From Scatophagus argus (taxonomy: Eukaryota; Chordata; Actinopteri; Scatophagidae): DNA of 64,000 bases. The DNA lies in assembly GCF_020382885.2 (NCBI RefSeq), contig NC_058514.1, positions 11,146,249 through 11,210,248 of the forward strand. Direction: 5' to 3'. The notes beneath the pieces were generated by a model. That model had not been told where the DNA came from. It saw nothing but the letters and a program-made list of their open reading frames with translations, and searched no databases. Below, in pieces: positions 15,013-28,642 of the stretch. The stretch's first letter is position 1; every line of letters starts with the position of its first letter. A program made the position numbers and the translations under genes.

Positions 15013-15297
15013 ATTCATTCATTCATTTTCTATACCGCTCATCTGTCAGGGTTGTGAGGGGATGGAGCCTATCCCAGCTGACTATGGGCGAGAGGCGGGG
15101 TACGCCCTGGACTGGTTGCCAAACAATCGCACAAAGGCCAACACACAAAGCCAGACAACCACACACTCTCACACTCACACCTAGGGGCAATGTAGAGTGG
15201 CCAATTAACCTAATATGCATGTCTTTGGGATTGTGGGAGGAAGCCGAAGTACTTAGTAGACTGGGATTTGAACCCGTTTTCCCACGTTGACCTGGTA
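15013..15297 (-). mobile_element. tRNA-derived SINE, reverse orientation
   Basis: On the minus strand this reads as the same SINE family as the copy at 31221-31606. It has a B box (complement of GGATTTGAACC at 15264-15274), then a body with the GTGGGAGGAAGCC and CATATTAGGTTAATTGGCC segments. The tail complements CATTTTCTATACCGCTCATC near 15025-15045. It is diverged, so an older insertion. Confidence 0.75.
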
Positions 15298-15303
15298 AGA
15301 AGA

Positions 15304-15580
15304 CACAGTGACTCAGTAGTTAACACGGGGGACACAACAAGATGTTTCCAATTCCTTGGCTCTGTCTGCTCTGTGAAGACCTTTCAACCTTTCACTTGGA
15401 GCTCAGGTTGCTATTCAACAATCCAAAGACATCCATGTCACGTAGAGCAGAGTGACATATGAGCCCAGTGATGGATGGCCCTCTAGACCGAAGTGATTCC
15501 TCTTGGCACAGTGCATGGTAGAATAGGCTCCAACCCCCTGTGCCTTTATAATAAACAGGTGAAGAGAGTGAATGACTGAA
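15304..15580 (+). mobile_element. Degenerate SINE copy, forward orientation
   Basis: The segment starts with ACAGTGACTCAGTAGTTAAC, a decayed version of the A-box region of teleost SINEs (GGTGGCTCAGTGGTTAGC). It continues through a recognisable but eroded body to GGCTCCAACCCCCTGTGCC and GAGAGTGAATGACTGAA near 15526-15579. It abuts the minus-strand SINE head to head. Family assignment is by sight. Confidence 0.5.
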
Positions 15581-15584
15581 ACGT

Positions 15585-18500
15585 TCTCATGGTTGAGTGC
15601 ACTGTGGGACTCCGTGTCAGTCAGGTTCTGTTACAAGACCTTGGCTTTCCAAGCATTCCCTTGAACTCAAGACAAACATGGCCTGCGGATATCAAAAATT
15701 CATTGGCAAGGAGAGCAGATCTTGTATGCTGATTCCGTAGAAGTGTAAAAAAAATGGTTGAGCGGGTGCATTCTTTCACTGATGTATCCGCAGGTGTCTT
15801 TTTGCCCCTTTGTGGCTCTCTGGTGTTTGCTATGCTTTTGTTGCTCAGAGCACTGAGCACATGTGGTTTTTCAAAGTTCAGAAGGGACCAAGATAAGAAT
15901 GGAATGTAGCACTGCAAAGCTTTGTTTAAAGATGATCTGATCAGTAATTTTTATGAATATGAAGTGTAATATGAAGGGTGTTACAGATAATTATCACCTT
16001 GCTGCGCAGTTCCTTTCAGCTATTTTAAAGTCCTAAAACCCACTGTACACTACATGCACAGCACCCCACAGCAGACATAAAAAGTAAGCCCCTACCTGGA
16101 GAACATATTGGCCCATTTAGCTGCTATAAAGAGCCCAATATTTCCTGCAGCACTTGGTGGAGACCAAAGCAAAGCTAGAGAGAGGGTGAATATTTGAATG
16201 ACTGCTTAGAGATTATGCTAAATTGACTCAAGGTCATAAAAAAATGTAAAAGACGAGTACAAATTGGCACCATCAGTTCTTTCTCCATCACAGAAATATA
16301 TCCATCTTAATGGGACTTTTTCACAGGTCCATTACCGTGTAATCTCTCTTCAAATGTTCTGCAGTCAAGCTGTAACAGACGTTATGTGCCTCACTGTCGA
16401 TACGTAACAAGTGGAAATGTTTCAGTAACAAATGTATTTGATTTAATGTGGTAACATTAGTATTTTTTGACACAAATAGCATTTGTGTCCAATAAAATTA
16501 GGACTATTAAAGTAAAAAGCAACATAATTGCTCCACATTCAATCACTTTATTTTACATGTTATCAAATAGTCAATACATCTAGCAGACATGGAGCAACAT
16601 TATCTTTCTTTTGGAGTCATTTTCCTGGACATTTAATCTTACCCACCAAATCCTGAGGTAAATCATTTGGCTCTTTTGTTGCAAATTGTTTCACTTTGTT
16701 GCCTGGTTATTCACTAATTCAGAACAGCTGCCTGCTGCATCTGGTGATAGGGCTGATGAGAGCGGCGACAGGGCTGTAAACAGCCAAACAATGAGCTGGA
16801 AAATGCCAAAACGCTCTGTAGAGCTGGGAAGTGCTGGGTGATAACTCTGCATAGGTTCATCACTTTGAGTGTCCCCTTGCATGTTACATGTCTTTGGATT
16901 ATTCATTTAAACATGTTATTGCTTTAATGCGAATCATATACAGTATTTGAATGAAAATGCAGGGGATGAGACTTAGAAAAAGGGGTCTGGACCTGAGTAT
17001 CTCTGCTTCTCATGGGTTACAGAAAGAATATTTTTGTTATGACTCACCTTCAGGCTGATGTTTTTTTTCTTTTCCTACACCACTTCAACCAAAGCTTTGA
17101 AAAGACAAGATTGTAATTTTAGGTTTCCAATTCTTTCAAAATTATTTCAGGACTTATTCATCTATGACCCACTTCTGGGCCCAGATGGACCCTTGAAAGA
17201 AAAACAACAACAAGAGTGGCACACTAAAAGGGTTATATCAGTGCAGTAAAAAAAAAAAACTACTTCCCTTTTATTTTAGCTGAATATCACTACGTGGTAG
17301 ATGAACACAGTTTACACAAGCAGAGCTCCAATTACAAGCTGTGAGAATGGCAAGGCATTCAGCCTCACATTCAGGACAGTCACGAAAGCTAGTGCGTCTC
17401 CTCGATGACAATGATTAAAGGGCACATGTTTGCCACAGGTATGTAACGACCACTTCAGGCTGAGCTTAGGTCGCCTCATGCTGCCAGAAATGCATGGGAG
17501 CTGCTCAGAGAGGGGAGAAAACTACTACTGTGTGGGAAAAAAACACCACCCCTCCTCCAGGCTTCTCGCTTAAACCACATACAGTAGGTGCACCACCAAG
17601 ATGCACTTTCACCACTCACTCAGCCTGAGAATATATGGCTTGGGAGGACCCTGGGAATCAGAGGGAACAGAGAGCAGAGAATTATGTGTGTTTCACTTTC
17701 TAAGAAGTGATCATGCTGAGAAACAAAATCGAGCGCTTTTTGTTGCTGCCCGGATAATTTTGATGACTGAAGAAACATTCACCTTTTCAACATTTTCAGT
17801 ATTTTGTCAATATAATATCAGAGAAACTGAACATTGAACATTTTGTTTTTGTTTTGTACACATCATCACATAGATTGTTATTGGAGTATTACATTAATGT
17901 AGGCAACTAGTAGCATTGGCAGAGTTGGAAAAATCTTGTACAATCCTTAAGACCAAAGTCCAGCAAATGACTTTTCTGAGTTCATGTGAATAAACATCTA
18001 AAGGCAGAAGTGTTTATGGTTATTTCACATGGTTACACTTGGAGACAAGGCAAAAAGCCTGACACAAAGCTTCTTATAATTAAGTACAGATTGTTTTAAT
18101 AACTGGAGAAACATTTGTCATTTAGAAAATTTGATGAAATGAAAAATCTCTAAATATGATTGATAACAACCAGTTTTTTAAAATGAGCTCCACACAAAAT
18201 TTTCCTTTTTTGTCCTGTACACATAATCCCAGGGTATTATGTTAATCCAGGCCATTTTTCTATTTTTCTGTTGGTGATAGATTCTTCACTTTGTATGATC
18301 CTCACAGCCATCTCCAGCAAGTGCTTTTTCTTAAGGGCACTAGCCTCAGACACCTTAAAGGGCTCAGCATGCTTCAAACAAAGGTGGTTTGACAGGAGAT
18401 GCAAGAGGCTGCTTTCAGTCATTTTCAACGTTTCCTTGCACGCAAGCTGTGGTTACAAACTTGACAGGACAGAGGGAACTCTTCAGAGGATGATGCTATT

Positions 18501-19385
18501 CAGGATTATCTGGAGGTTTCTTGGTTTCAAAATCTGGCCTAATTGAATTTGTAATTAAATAGCCCTGATATACAATATGTACTTTAGACGACATGTAGAT
18601 GGGTGCAACAAGTACAGACACATGATAGCAAAAACAATATTGTGGATGAAAAGATCTCAAAGGATGAGAATGAGACAGTGTGTGTGTGTGTGCGTGAGGG
18701 TGTGTGTGAGTGAGCACGCATGGTTATGACCCAGTTAGCTAAGGCCCATGATTCCAAATAGTACCGTCATTGCTCCTCTGCAGGTCTGTGCTTCAGCAAT
18801 CACTGGGAAACATAGGTGTTCATGTAAACCTGTTGATTTTGTATATGTCTTTTGGTATTTGCTTTGAAATAAATCCATGCCTTTCCAAATTCAAATCTCA
18901 AACCAACCAGACTATTAGTATACTTGTTATACTATTTTTATCTGCAGCAAAAAATATGTGTAGAGGTCACAAAATTATGAAAAAAGGCCATCCTTTCTCT
19001 TTTTCTGCTTGCCCCACCTTTCAAAAAATGTGTTCCAAAATGCCAAAACTTCAGATTAACCCATCTGACTTTTATGGGCTTAGCACCACCACCAGATAAG
19101 TAACTGCCCACCAGCTAGGTGATCGTGAATGTACATTGCAGTTCCCGGTGATATTTCCTCACTAACCCTGACTTCAGACTTGGAAGCGATGATTTTTTTA
19201 CTGTTTATTTTGTATTTTGTTTTGCCTGTTGAATTTGGTGTTAGAATTTTGCTCAGCTAATATGTCTACTCCCACAGTCTGGGGGTATGATTGGATTGCT
19301 GTAATATTGAAGGATAGTCAAGAGAGACTGTGTAAACTATGTGTGAATTATTTTTTTGGCTTCAAATGAGGCTTTTATTTGAAGC
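15585..19385. other. Spacer, no gene recognised
   Basis: No coding exon, RNA gene or clear mobile element supported. A minus-strand frame at 18237-18428 looks protein-like but has no family, promoter or splice context. Confidence 0.45.
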
Positions 19386-19599
19386 CAGCAACAGAAGAGT
19401 AATAGGTTGGATGCCAGTGACTGGGCAAAACTATAGTGCTAGCTCAGCAAGCATTAGCTTTGTTGTTATATGGAAGTCCATTGATGCATCTTTGTGTGTC
19501 TTTAAATTTACATAAACAGACATGGTGACAATGTAGCTATGTGTGAAAAAGAAATGTACAAAAAGGAGGAATAATTTACTTGGCAACATCGTGAACAGA

Positions 19600-19835
19600 G
19601 CATAAAGCTGTAGTGTTAGTGGCCTGCTGGGCACCAGGTGGAGGCGGTGCAGGCTCAGGCTTGTGACCAATCAGAGCACACTGGGTTTTTCTTAAAGAGA
19701 CAGTAAATCAAAGCATTTCAGACAGAGGGTGATCAGAGGTGGTGTTTTTTGGACATTGAAGTATACAAACCTACTCTAATAGAAAATAAAAGCAGGAATC
19801 CGAAATGATAAACAATAATATGCCACCTTTAACTA
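19600..19835 (+). repeat. Relic of a common teleost dispersed repeat
   Basis: The series GACCAATCAGAGCACACTGG, TTAAAGAGACAG, TTTCAGACAGAGGGTGA, TTTTTTGGACATTGAAGTAT and AATATGCCACCTTTAA follows in order the words of a dispersed repeat found in many percomorph genomes. Identification rests on recall of its consensus. It has no coding capacity and its ends are not defined. Confidence 0.5.
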
Positions 19836-22800
19836 GCATATTACTGTAAGATTCAATTTTTTTTTTTACAATGTATTTGTTGACATTTTAGGCACAGTAC
19901 AGACGTGGATTGAATGTCAGTATATCTGGAAAAATGTCCTAATTAATAGCATTTTAATTGCTCTTGATATTGATTTGTTTTTCAATATTACTCTCAGAGC
20001 TGCTGATTTCCATTGCCATCAATATCTTTCCACAATCATTTGTTCCTCCTAGTGTGACTCAACATTATTGCATGTCAGCATCACTGCTCATTACTTCCTC
20101 ATATGAAAAAAAACAGTTTGTCCTGGAACAGCTTTGGAACAATGTGACCGTGATTCAGTGCCAACATGTCACGAATAAAACCCTTATCTATATCCTGTTT
20201 ACCTGACTGAACTACCTGACTCTTTCTCTCATCCTCATCCCGCACTTTTTCCCATCTTTCTTTCCTTTCTCCCTCTTGTGTATAAGATCCTCCCTAATTT
20301 CAATTTCTCTTCTTTCTTGAACCTCAGTCATATTCTTATTCTCTCCTCTGTTCCTCCTCGTGATCCTCTTCCTCACCTCTACCTGCTTATCCTTAATTCC
20401 ACCCCACCCCCCATCTCCTCCTCCTCCCCCTTGTTTACCTGTAGCTCTGTAGCCACGGTGATGGCTACGGTTGTCACAGTGATCATGTTACAACTAGGAC
20501 ATCCAGTTCTGAGAAAGGGGAAACAAGGGATTCCCAATAATACACTACTATTGTTCCCAAAAGGCTCTCTTTCTCAGTGCTACTCCACTCCCATAATGCT
20601 TGGAAAAGAACACCAGATACACACTTGTACATGAGGGCACAAATATGTACACACAGCAAATGCACAAACACGCTACATACTGTTTCTACACAGAGTTTGT
20701 ACATTCACACAGTTTCACATACACTACCTCAGAGGCTACAATTGAGTGGGTGGTAAATGATGGTAAATTTACTATTTACCAGAAGTGCAGACCTGGGTCA
20801 AATCACTGGCATTCAGTCACAAACTGTAAGACTTAAAGCTCAGCTTGAAGAAGAAAAAATGAAAGAGACTTGCAATTTGATGCTGGTTTTTACCATTTAC
20901 CCAGCACTGCTGATAACCTGAAAGCACCATTAGCTTCAAGGTGTATTCACACTCAGCTCATTTGGACAAGTTGTTTTGAAACTTGGAACATGTCACACCC
21001 TGGTGCAATTTTTTTTTAGGCCAGAATGCTATCAACCCTACTATCCGAAACAACTGGCTCATGCATTGCTTTATAGGACGCTCATTCAACCAGTATATCA
21101 CAGAGATATCAAGAATTTCTGACCAGATTTCAGGACAAAATTGTATAAAATCCAAATTATACATTTGAATCAGCTCATTAAAAAGGAGGAGGAGGAGGAG
21201 TGAAAGAGTTCAAATGGACTAACAACAGTCACTGTTTTTTCTGTTGCTTTTCATAAATGAAGCTAGCAGTAAAAGATGACATCCCCAGTCTTAATTCCAC
21301 CTACTAAGCTTGGACTGATTTATAGCCAGCAATAGGCAAGGCACTGGATCTATTTAGACTACTGAACAAATCAGAGATACAGGAAGAGATTCAGTCCTGC
21401 TATATTTAATGTCCTTTGTCTTTATTTTCTCAGACTTTTCCTGCTCTTCCCATTCTGTCAACATGGCCTAAATGCAGTCTAACAGGTCCACACAGAACGC
21501 TTTGTTTGACGCGAAGTCAAAGTTAAGAACAGCAAATTCAAAGTTATTAAAGATGAGAAAGCGTCATGTCACTCCACAGTACACCACTTTGTTAGTACTT
21601 ATCATAAATGCGTGTGTGAATAAGTAAAGATAGCGAGAGAGAGCTTAATGTGTCACAGAATGGCAAGGGAAGGCATGAACAAAGCTAAGGTCAGTGTTGA
21701 GCGGTGGATTTTCGCTCACGCTGCTGCTGTAGAAGCTGCCACTATTCCTCCGGCTCCACTGCAGCCGAGCACGAATCCCCAAAGGCTTTTTTTTTTTTTA
21801 TTTCTCTGCAACCCAGTGTACCACAAGAAGCTGAGCTGGGCAGTTAGATTTATAGGAAGCGAGCGAGTGCAATGCAGTATAACCTGCAGCAGGAATCTCA
21901 GATGCTGGTCAAACAGAAGTAGGTCACATCCAGCGTCATAACACACAGCAGCAAAAGTGGGAATATGGTTGAGCTGCAAGGCCACTGATTGCGGCCTACT
22001 TTCAACCTCTTTGTGCAACTTTGCCATTTTGAAAGTTATGTGGCACACAAAAGAGGTCTGACACAATAAAAACAGTGCAACTATGTTTTCAACAATCCTT
22101 TGCTGTGGCTTTCACCAAATCCCTCACTGACACATACAAACATTTAAAGACTTAAATTTTACAAGTATCGAATGTGCATTTCTTTCAGAAAAAGGGATTA
22201 TTCGGAAAGAATTTTCCTCTTAAATCCAGAAGATTTGAAGTACACAATGAAAAACAGAAGGGGTCAGGGTGGATCAATACAGCCTACTCAAACAAAAGGA
22301 TGGCTTTCTTTTTTCCTGTGATCCTTGTGTTCCGTTTGGAGGTCGAGCGAGGGTGTATAAACTCAAAATAACTTTCTACAAATCAACTTGCTCTCCTGTT
22401 CTCTGCCAAACAGGAGAGGAAAAAACGTAGAGAGGAACAAAAAAGAGCAAAGTAGCACAGGAAAACTCTGGAAGTCAAGCAGAAAGAGATACTAATGTGG
22501 GTGTTCAGGTGGATGGCAAAGGTCCCAGGACGATTTGTTACTCAACAAGTGATGATGCTGCCAGGGCTGTAGACACTTCCAAAACTTTTGTTTTTATCTT
22601 TTCAGAGAAGCAAGGGAGCAAACAGGGCCATTAGCTGGGTAGCTAAAAAAATGCTTTAAGTGAGTGGTGAGAAGCTTACAGCTCACATTGTTTCTGCACC
22701 ACTGGCTGTCGTGCTAGATTTAAGACTCCAGCATCACGAGAACCTCACAGTTTGGAAGGGGGTGGAATTCAGCTATTGTCTTTTCTTTAAATGTGTGGAT

Positions 22801-23994
22801 GTACAACCCAGTCCACCGCAAACGTGGTGCACACAAATGAAATAGCTGCTTTATCTGTTTCCATGATGTTTCTATGTCAATTCATTCATGCGCGTGTTTG
22901 CAGTCTCTCTATTTGCTCCTTATTGTTACTGAGGCCGCTAATGTCACCAACATGGCTCACCCACCCAATCTGTCAATATAAAAGGTTATGAGTATCAAGT
23001 GCACCATCTGTTTTTGTGTTGGAGCTATTTTTGGAGCTTTCCACTGTGCATAAACAATGTACTTAAAGTGGACTTACATAAATCTGTGCTGACAGAGATG
23101 TGATACAATTGACAGAAATATGAAGCATGATTATGTTTAAATGACATTGGGCTGAAAGCAGAAGAGCTCAAATTGCCTCCATGATGTCATCACCACTCAG
23201 ATCCAGGAGAGACCAAAACTGATTTTTTTGTGCATGTGCTCATTAATGTCTATTTTATGACTGTTATCACTACAGCAAAACCAAGCAAATGTTTGTTAAG
23301 TTTAGTTAAGTACAGTAGCTGTACTTCAATATGTGAATTTAGATTTTGTAGTGTTATTATGTATTACTTTCACTCATTGTTGACCTGTGATTGCAGACAT
23401 TGCAATTCATGTCCTGCAGTTGATTTCACAGTGACAGAAGTCCAGTTTCTCGTTCAGTACTTACAGTAATACTCAGGCATCAACCTGTTTGTTATTTCAG
23501 GTAGTTAGACTGTAGGACAAGAAATCTACACAGTGAGAAAGCGTGTTAAGAATACACCATAATAAAAAATGTAGTTGATGAATCTTTTGCAAAACTGTGT
23601 CATCAGAATGAACATGGTGGCAGGTCACTATCTCAAACCAGCTTTCAGTCCTTTTATTTGCTTTGTGGCACAGCTCTGAGTGAGTGACATCATTCCTGGT
23701 CAACCGTTGGCCACTTTGGTATTCAAATAGCCAGCTGTCAGACCCACAGTCACGGAGCACACCGATGACATCATGGAGAGGCAAATTTTGTAGGTGTGTG
23801 TATTTAAGACATTTAAGCGTATCAACATTCCCTTTCGCATTTTCCTGCATTCCTTTGTCACTCTTAAGCACATACGCACACATCCGTGTGTGTGTGCATG
23901 TGCATGTATGTGTGCTGGTGGTGATTGTTGGGGGGGGGGCATCTAACAAACAACCTCGCATCATGGACGTATCGTACCCACACACATGTTTGGC

Positions 23995-24048
23995 CACACA
24001 CACACACACACACACACACACTCTCTCTCTCTCTCTCTCTGTCTCTCT
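23995..24048. repeat. Compound (CA)n(CT)n microsatellite
   Basis: A CA run (23995-24021) passes directly into a CT run (24021-24048). It creates false open frames on both strands. Confidence 0.95.
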
Positions 24049-25535
24049 GTTTTATTCTTCGTCTCTCCTCAATGTGATATTCCACATGAACTCTGAAAAA
24101 ACCTCCGCAGCAGGATGATAAGACATGATATGACAGCCTGGATTGTGCTGGTTACTGAAGCAGAGAGGGCAAATGCAAGGCACGGTTGAATAGTAAAATA
24201 AAACTGGTCAGCAACTTTGTAGCACTGAGCTAGGACTTGCTAAGAAAGCTCTCTCTCTATATATAAAATCTATATATATATATAGCATCAATGCTGTCAG
24301 CCAATCCCAGTCTGCCTGACTGCTGGGAAGGATGCTTACCCAGCAGGCTTTGGGGGTTCAGTGGTAGGCCAAAGCACAGATGCAGGTCGCGAGAAGCTTG
24401 AGGGAAAATGATATCTCCTTTTACCATATATGCACAGTCCTATACAGAGTATATGCATATGCATATTATCTTTCTGATACAGTGAATCTAGTATGTTCTG
24501 GTTTAATGAAGAACCTTATACACCCAAGCATGAACTAATCCCAGAGATGTTGTGCAGTGTTTTTCAGTGGAGAGGACTGAAAGTGCATATTTAGGTTAAG
24601 GTGTATGCTGGTATAGAGGAAAATGAAAAAAAAAACAAAACAAAAGAACTTCTTTCTGACTGGTTTAGTGGTGTTATGTTATGACAAAGTTGTGGCCTTT
24701 GTCTGGGAGAATATTCATTTCAGAAGTACTGAAGTTAAAGGTTACTGGACAGAGCAAGCTAGCTCTTCCCACACTTACTACTGACATTACCAGACACACA
24801 ACGTTTTTATTTTATTTTTTTACACAAAGAAAGAAATGACTAAATATATCAATCCGCTGTCTTTACAAGAAGGCCCAAATAATTAAGAATCTGTCGCAGA
24901 GTTTACATTGTTTCTTCAACCAACACCTCACAAAACTGAGCATTTTTTTAAAGGGAGACTGGACACACACACACGAATGACAAAGGAGCAGCCTATGTTG
25001 GTCACCATTTAGTTGAAAAATTTATGTTTTTGCTGCCCATAAAATATTGTATTCTTTTATAAATTTGACTCAGTGTGTTCAAAGGGCTGCTACATATCGT
25101 GTAAAACGCACTTTAGACATGGAGCAGACAGTCTGGCACAGCGATGGTTTGCATTACAGTGAGCAAAATGTAAATCAGAAAGCATGTAATCAATTGCGCT
25201 TGCTGTTGTGGTTTTGTGTTATGCAGGACCATCAACTGAGCAGGCAGTGCTTCAGGACCCATGGCCCAGGACACATTCACATACCACCACTTCCTTCCTC
25301 CGTCCTCATTGTGTCTTGGATGCATTAACACCTGTTCGCAGAGCTGTCCACTACCGATTGGATCACTCAGGACAGATGTCAGTGGCAGGTCTGAGGGGGG
25401 ACAAATTGTCAGCTGTGAAAGAGACCTACTGTAAAGCTCATGTGTCCGGAAACTATGCTTGGCAAATTATGAGTCCCTGTGTTCTCTTTGGCTTTCCCCT
25501 GCCATGTGTCTCCGTCTTTGTCCACTATGCGTCTT

Positions 25536-25547
25536 TGTGTGTGTGTG

Positions 25548-25582
<35 letters not shown>
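25536..25582. repeat. (GT)n microsatellite
   Basis: A GT run of about 23 units with one TTG interruption near 25562. Confidence 0.95.
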
Positions 25583-25583
<1 letters not shown>

Positions 25584-25599
25584 CAAAGCTGGGAGTGGC

Positions 25600-25860
25600 C
25601 TTCTGATTTCTTCCCTCCGACTCACCTGCACAGCTGAGCCTGATTCACTCATTAGCTCCACCACCTGCCTGCAGTATATAAGCACTGGTTCAGGTATCAA
25701 CTCCTCTCCAGATCACACAGCTCCACACTGTGTTACTATGTCTCATTCCAGTCTCTTTGTTTCTCTTTTCTTTGTTTTGATTTCTTGTTTCCACATGCCT
25801 CAGGTTCACTTCTCTGCGTGACCTCCATAGCCACACTCAGCTCCATTGTTGAGAGTGTTT
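25600..25860 (+). repeat. Possible decayed LTR or promoter-like repeat
   Basis: The series CTCACCTGCACAGCTGAGCC, CACCTGCCTGCAGTATATAA and CTCTCCAGATCACACAGCTCC recalls the region around the TATA box of gypsy-type LTRs in fish. No paired LTR, primer-binding site or pol gene is visible. It is a tentative call by resemblance only. Confidence 0.25.
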
Positions 25861-26199
25861 CCTACGGTTGAAGTGTGACCTCTGTTTCCATTACACTGAG
25901 CTCTAATACTAAATCGGGCACTATACTAGAGTGCAACAAGATACACAAGCACTTTAGCACTTATGCGCTTAAATTCTTACAGCTTCTTTTTTTTTGCCTA
26001 CTGTGTTGTCGATGTCAACAGTCAAATGTCTCATTTGCTTTAATGTGTTTCATGTGAAGCAACAATCCAGCATCATGTTGGGGCACTGTTATTAGAAAGA
26101 TATGTTGGAGTTAATGTGTGTGTGTAGGAACTCAAAACAAGATTAGCAAAGCAAGATCCATACGCAGGCATGTTTGTCTGCATTACGCGAGCTCTGCCT

Positions 26200-26560
26200 T
26201 TTACCTTTAAATGAGTGATGACCAGCCAGTGTTCCTCATGCTCCCTAAAACTGGACTTTTAGTTATCTGCTCAGCGAACTGCTCAGCGCTGTTAATTATT
26301 CAAGGCCTAGAAAAGGCTGAGGACTGCCATTTTACTCCCCCCTCTCCGCACCCTCCCTCCCACGTGCAGTGTTTCGTTTCCATGAAGTGGATGGAAGACG
26401 GATGAAAGCCTCTGCGTCACTGCCGAGTGCGTGTCACTGTGTCATTCACAGACCGCTGGATGATTAGAATATCTTCTAGGCTTTTCCAGTGTGCATCCGC
26501 GTTCACGCTGTTCGTGAATAACATCTGACGTCATAGGAGTAGGAGGTGTACAGTCTCATG
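26200..26560. promoter_or_regulatory. Motif-dense island in the pim3-creld2 spacer
   Basis: Within 360 bases there is a CACGTG E-box (26361-26366), a perfect palindromic CRE TGACGTCA (26526-26533) and several GTCAC/TGCGTCAC words, with CpGs more frequent than in the surrounding spacer. This could be a distal element for a neighbour gene. There is no direct evidence of activity. Confidence 0.25.
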
Positions 26561-28619
26561 CTCATTCACAGGAACACACACACACATATTCCCTTATTTC
26601 CCTTTCTAATGACTAAAATTGACTGTAACATACGTTATTAAAAGCATGACTCTTCCCAAAGCATTAATCAAAGGATATGACAGATAAAAAAATTTATTTA
26701 TTTTTGGTTTCTATCCAGGATGGTTTTCTTGTTTCTAGATTCATATCCCACTGCACCTCAAATCCAAGTACAGTATTCTGGATCTTATTCCTTAGCAACA
26801 AATCCCATGAAATGAGAACAAATAACAACTCACCCAATTAACAAGTTTCACGTGTTGCCAAAGACCAAGACAGAAATTAGTGGTATGGTAAAATTTGGTG
26901 ACATGTTCCTTTCTTGCTTGGGAACTGTAGCTTAGCTCAGTTCAGTTCAGTTGAACCAAACCTACATTATGATAGCAACACTTTATTCAGAATTTGACCT
27001 GCTGCTCGAACCTGCAAGCTCTGGTGCCCCATCAGTGTGTGGAAAAACACTGTTAGCTTGTCACTCAGCGAGTTACAAAAGTTCTACAGCACATTTTTGG
27101 ACGATCTACACAGTAAATACATACTGTAACAGTCTTTCCGTCAAAACCACAAATAAAATTCTGCACCAGCAGTTCACAGCTGTACAAAGAATTGGCTTGA
27201 CCCACTGCATATAGGCTCACAAGTAGAATACTGTAGAGCCTTGAACCACCGAGCTTGACATCATTAGTTTACTCTTTGTCAGAGGCAGGCACTGAGGTGA
27301 GAGGTCATTGTCTTGGGTGATGATTGTGTCTGCTTATGTTTGTGTGTGTGTGTGTGTCACATCCACCCCCTCCATAACACCTTCTGTCTCCTGGTTGTCA
27401 CCTTGTGTATGTCAAACACTTCCTCTTGTCACCGAACGCACTCGCTTTTCCTTCCCTCATCTGTATCTCTTCACAGTTCTCTCTTTCATCCCGACTCAAG
27501 CTCAGTGTGTCATGTGGTATGTCTCCTTCTCAATCATCAGAATTACTTACTAGTTAAAAAATAAAGGTATAGTTACAGATTTTTCCGTAAATAAGTCTAT
27601 TAATGTTAGGACCAATAAACACATCATCAACGACCATTAAAACAATGTTCCAACTATCACACTTTGCTCATGATGTGTTTGTGTGTGACTGAGGTTACAT
27701 GGTTAATGGCCATTGTTTAAGGCTTTAGGTATGCTTCAAAGAAACTAGTTCATGTCATCCAACTACATCCTAAGGCAAAATTACACATCGGCATCAAACT
27801 GCTTCTTTGATCCCCTGTACAGGATAGCTGTATAAAGAATTAAAACCATCTTGCTAATTGCTGTTGGTTTATGGATAATCCATTTTGAGAACTCTTGGAA
27901 ACGGCCTCCTCAGTTCTGCCTCCAAAAAGAGTGAAGCTGTACAAGACTAGACTGAAACATACCGAAGTCCTTTGATTGAAAAGCACTTGATTGTATGCAT
28001 CAGTATTGGTGTTAAATGTTTTCTGTCAATTTACAATGCTTGACAAACTATACTTTGTAAATCCAGTGATAGAAATTCATAATTCAGTTTCAAACTTCAG
28101 TCACTGTAGTTGTTCTTCCAAAAGATGATCGTTGTATGAAACAAGAATAACCTATAATCTCTACTGGACCCTGGACACTTCAAAGCATTCTCCAGTCTCC
28201 TCAGCTTTGATGCAGGCTGAAATATGGCTGTTCACAGACATCTGGATACGAAAAAACAAAATGTGTACCATGAAGGTCCCAAGTGGAAGAATCCTTTTGA
28301 TTTAGCGATCACTTGATCTTTCCTATAGCGCCACCATCGGGTCTTCTCATTTCCATCTTGTTTTCTGTATTTTATTTCCACTTTTAAAGACATTTATTTT
28401 CTAGCTGGTATGTAGCTTATACTTAGTTCAAAAATCTGCTACCTGATTTTTTTTCTTTTGTTTGTTCTATCATTCTATAGTGCAATGCAGGGTTCGTGTG
28501 GTGGTGGGCTAGTGGGGTCTAATGTGTTATCTCTTCAGGGGGCCCAAAAGCCCTGGGGGCACCCCTGCTCGGGCCTTTCGCTGGCATGGTCCATGCAGTG
28601 CATTTGCCCTCAGTCACAT

Positions 28620-28642
28620 ACACACACACACACACACACACA
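28620..28642. repeat. (CA)n microsatellite
   Basis: A CA run of about 11 units. Confidence 0.9.

Larger units (their letters stand above)
19836..25590. other. Spacer, no gene recognised
   Basis: AT-rich spacer with CA/CT and GT microsatellites at its right end. Open frames here are short and mostly run through simple repeats. Nothing else could be supported. Confidence 0.45.

Noticed and set aside
23497-24021. 174-codon minus-strand open frame
   Set aside because: It begins in the CA/CT microsatellite and has no protein-like domain, so it is a simple-repeat artefact.
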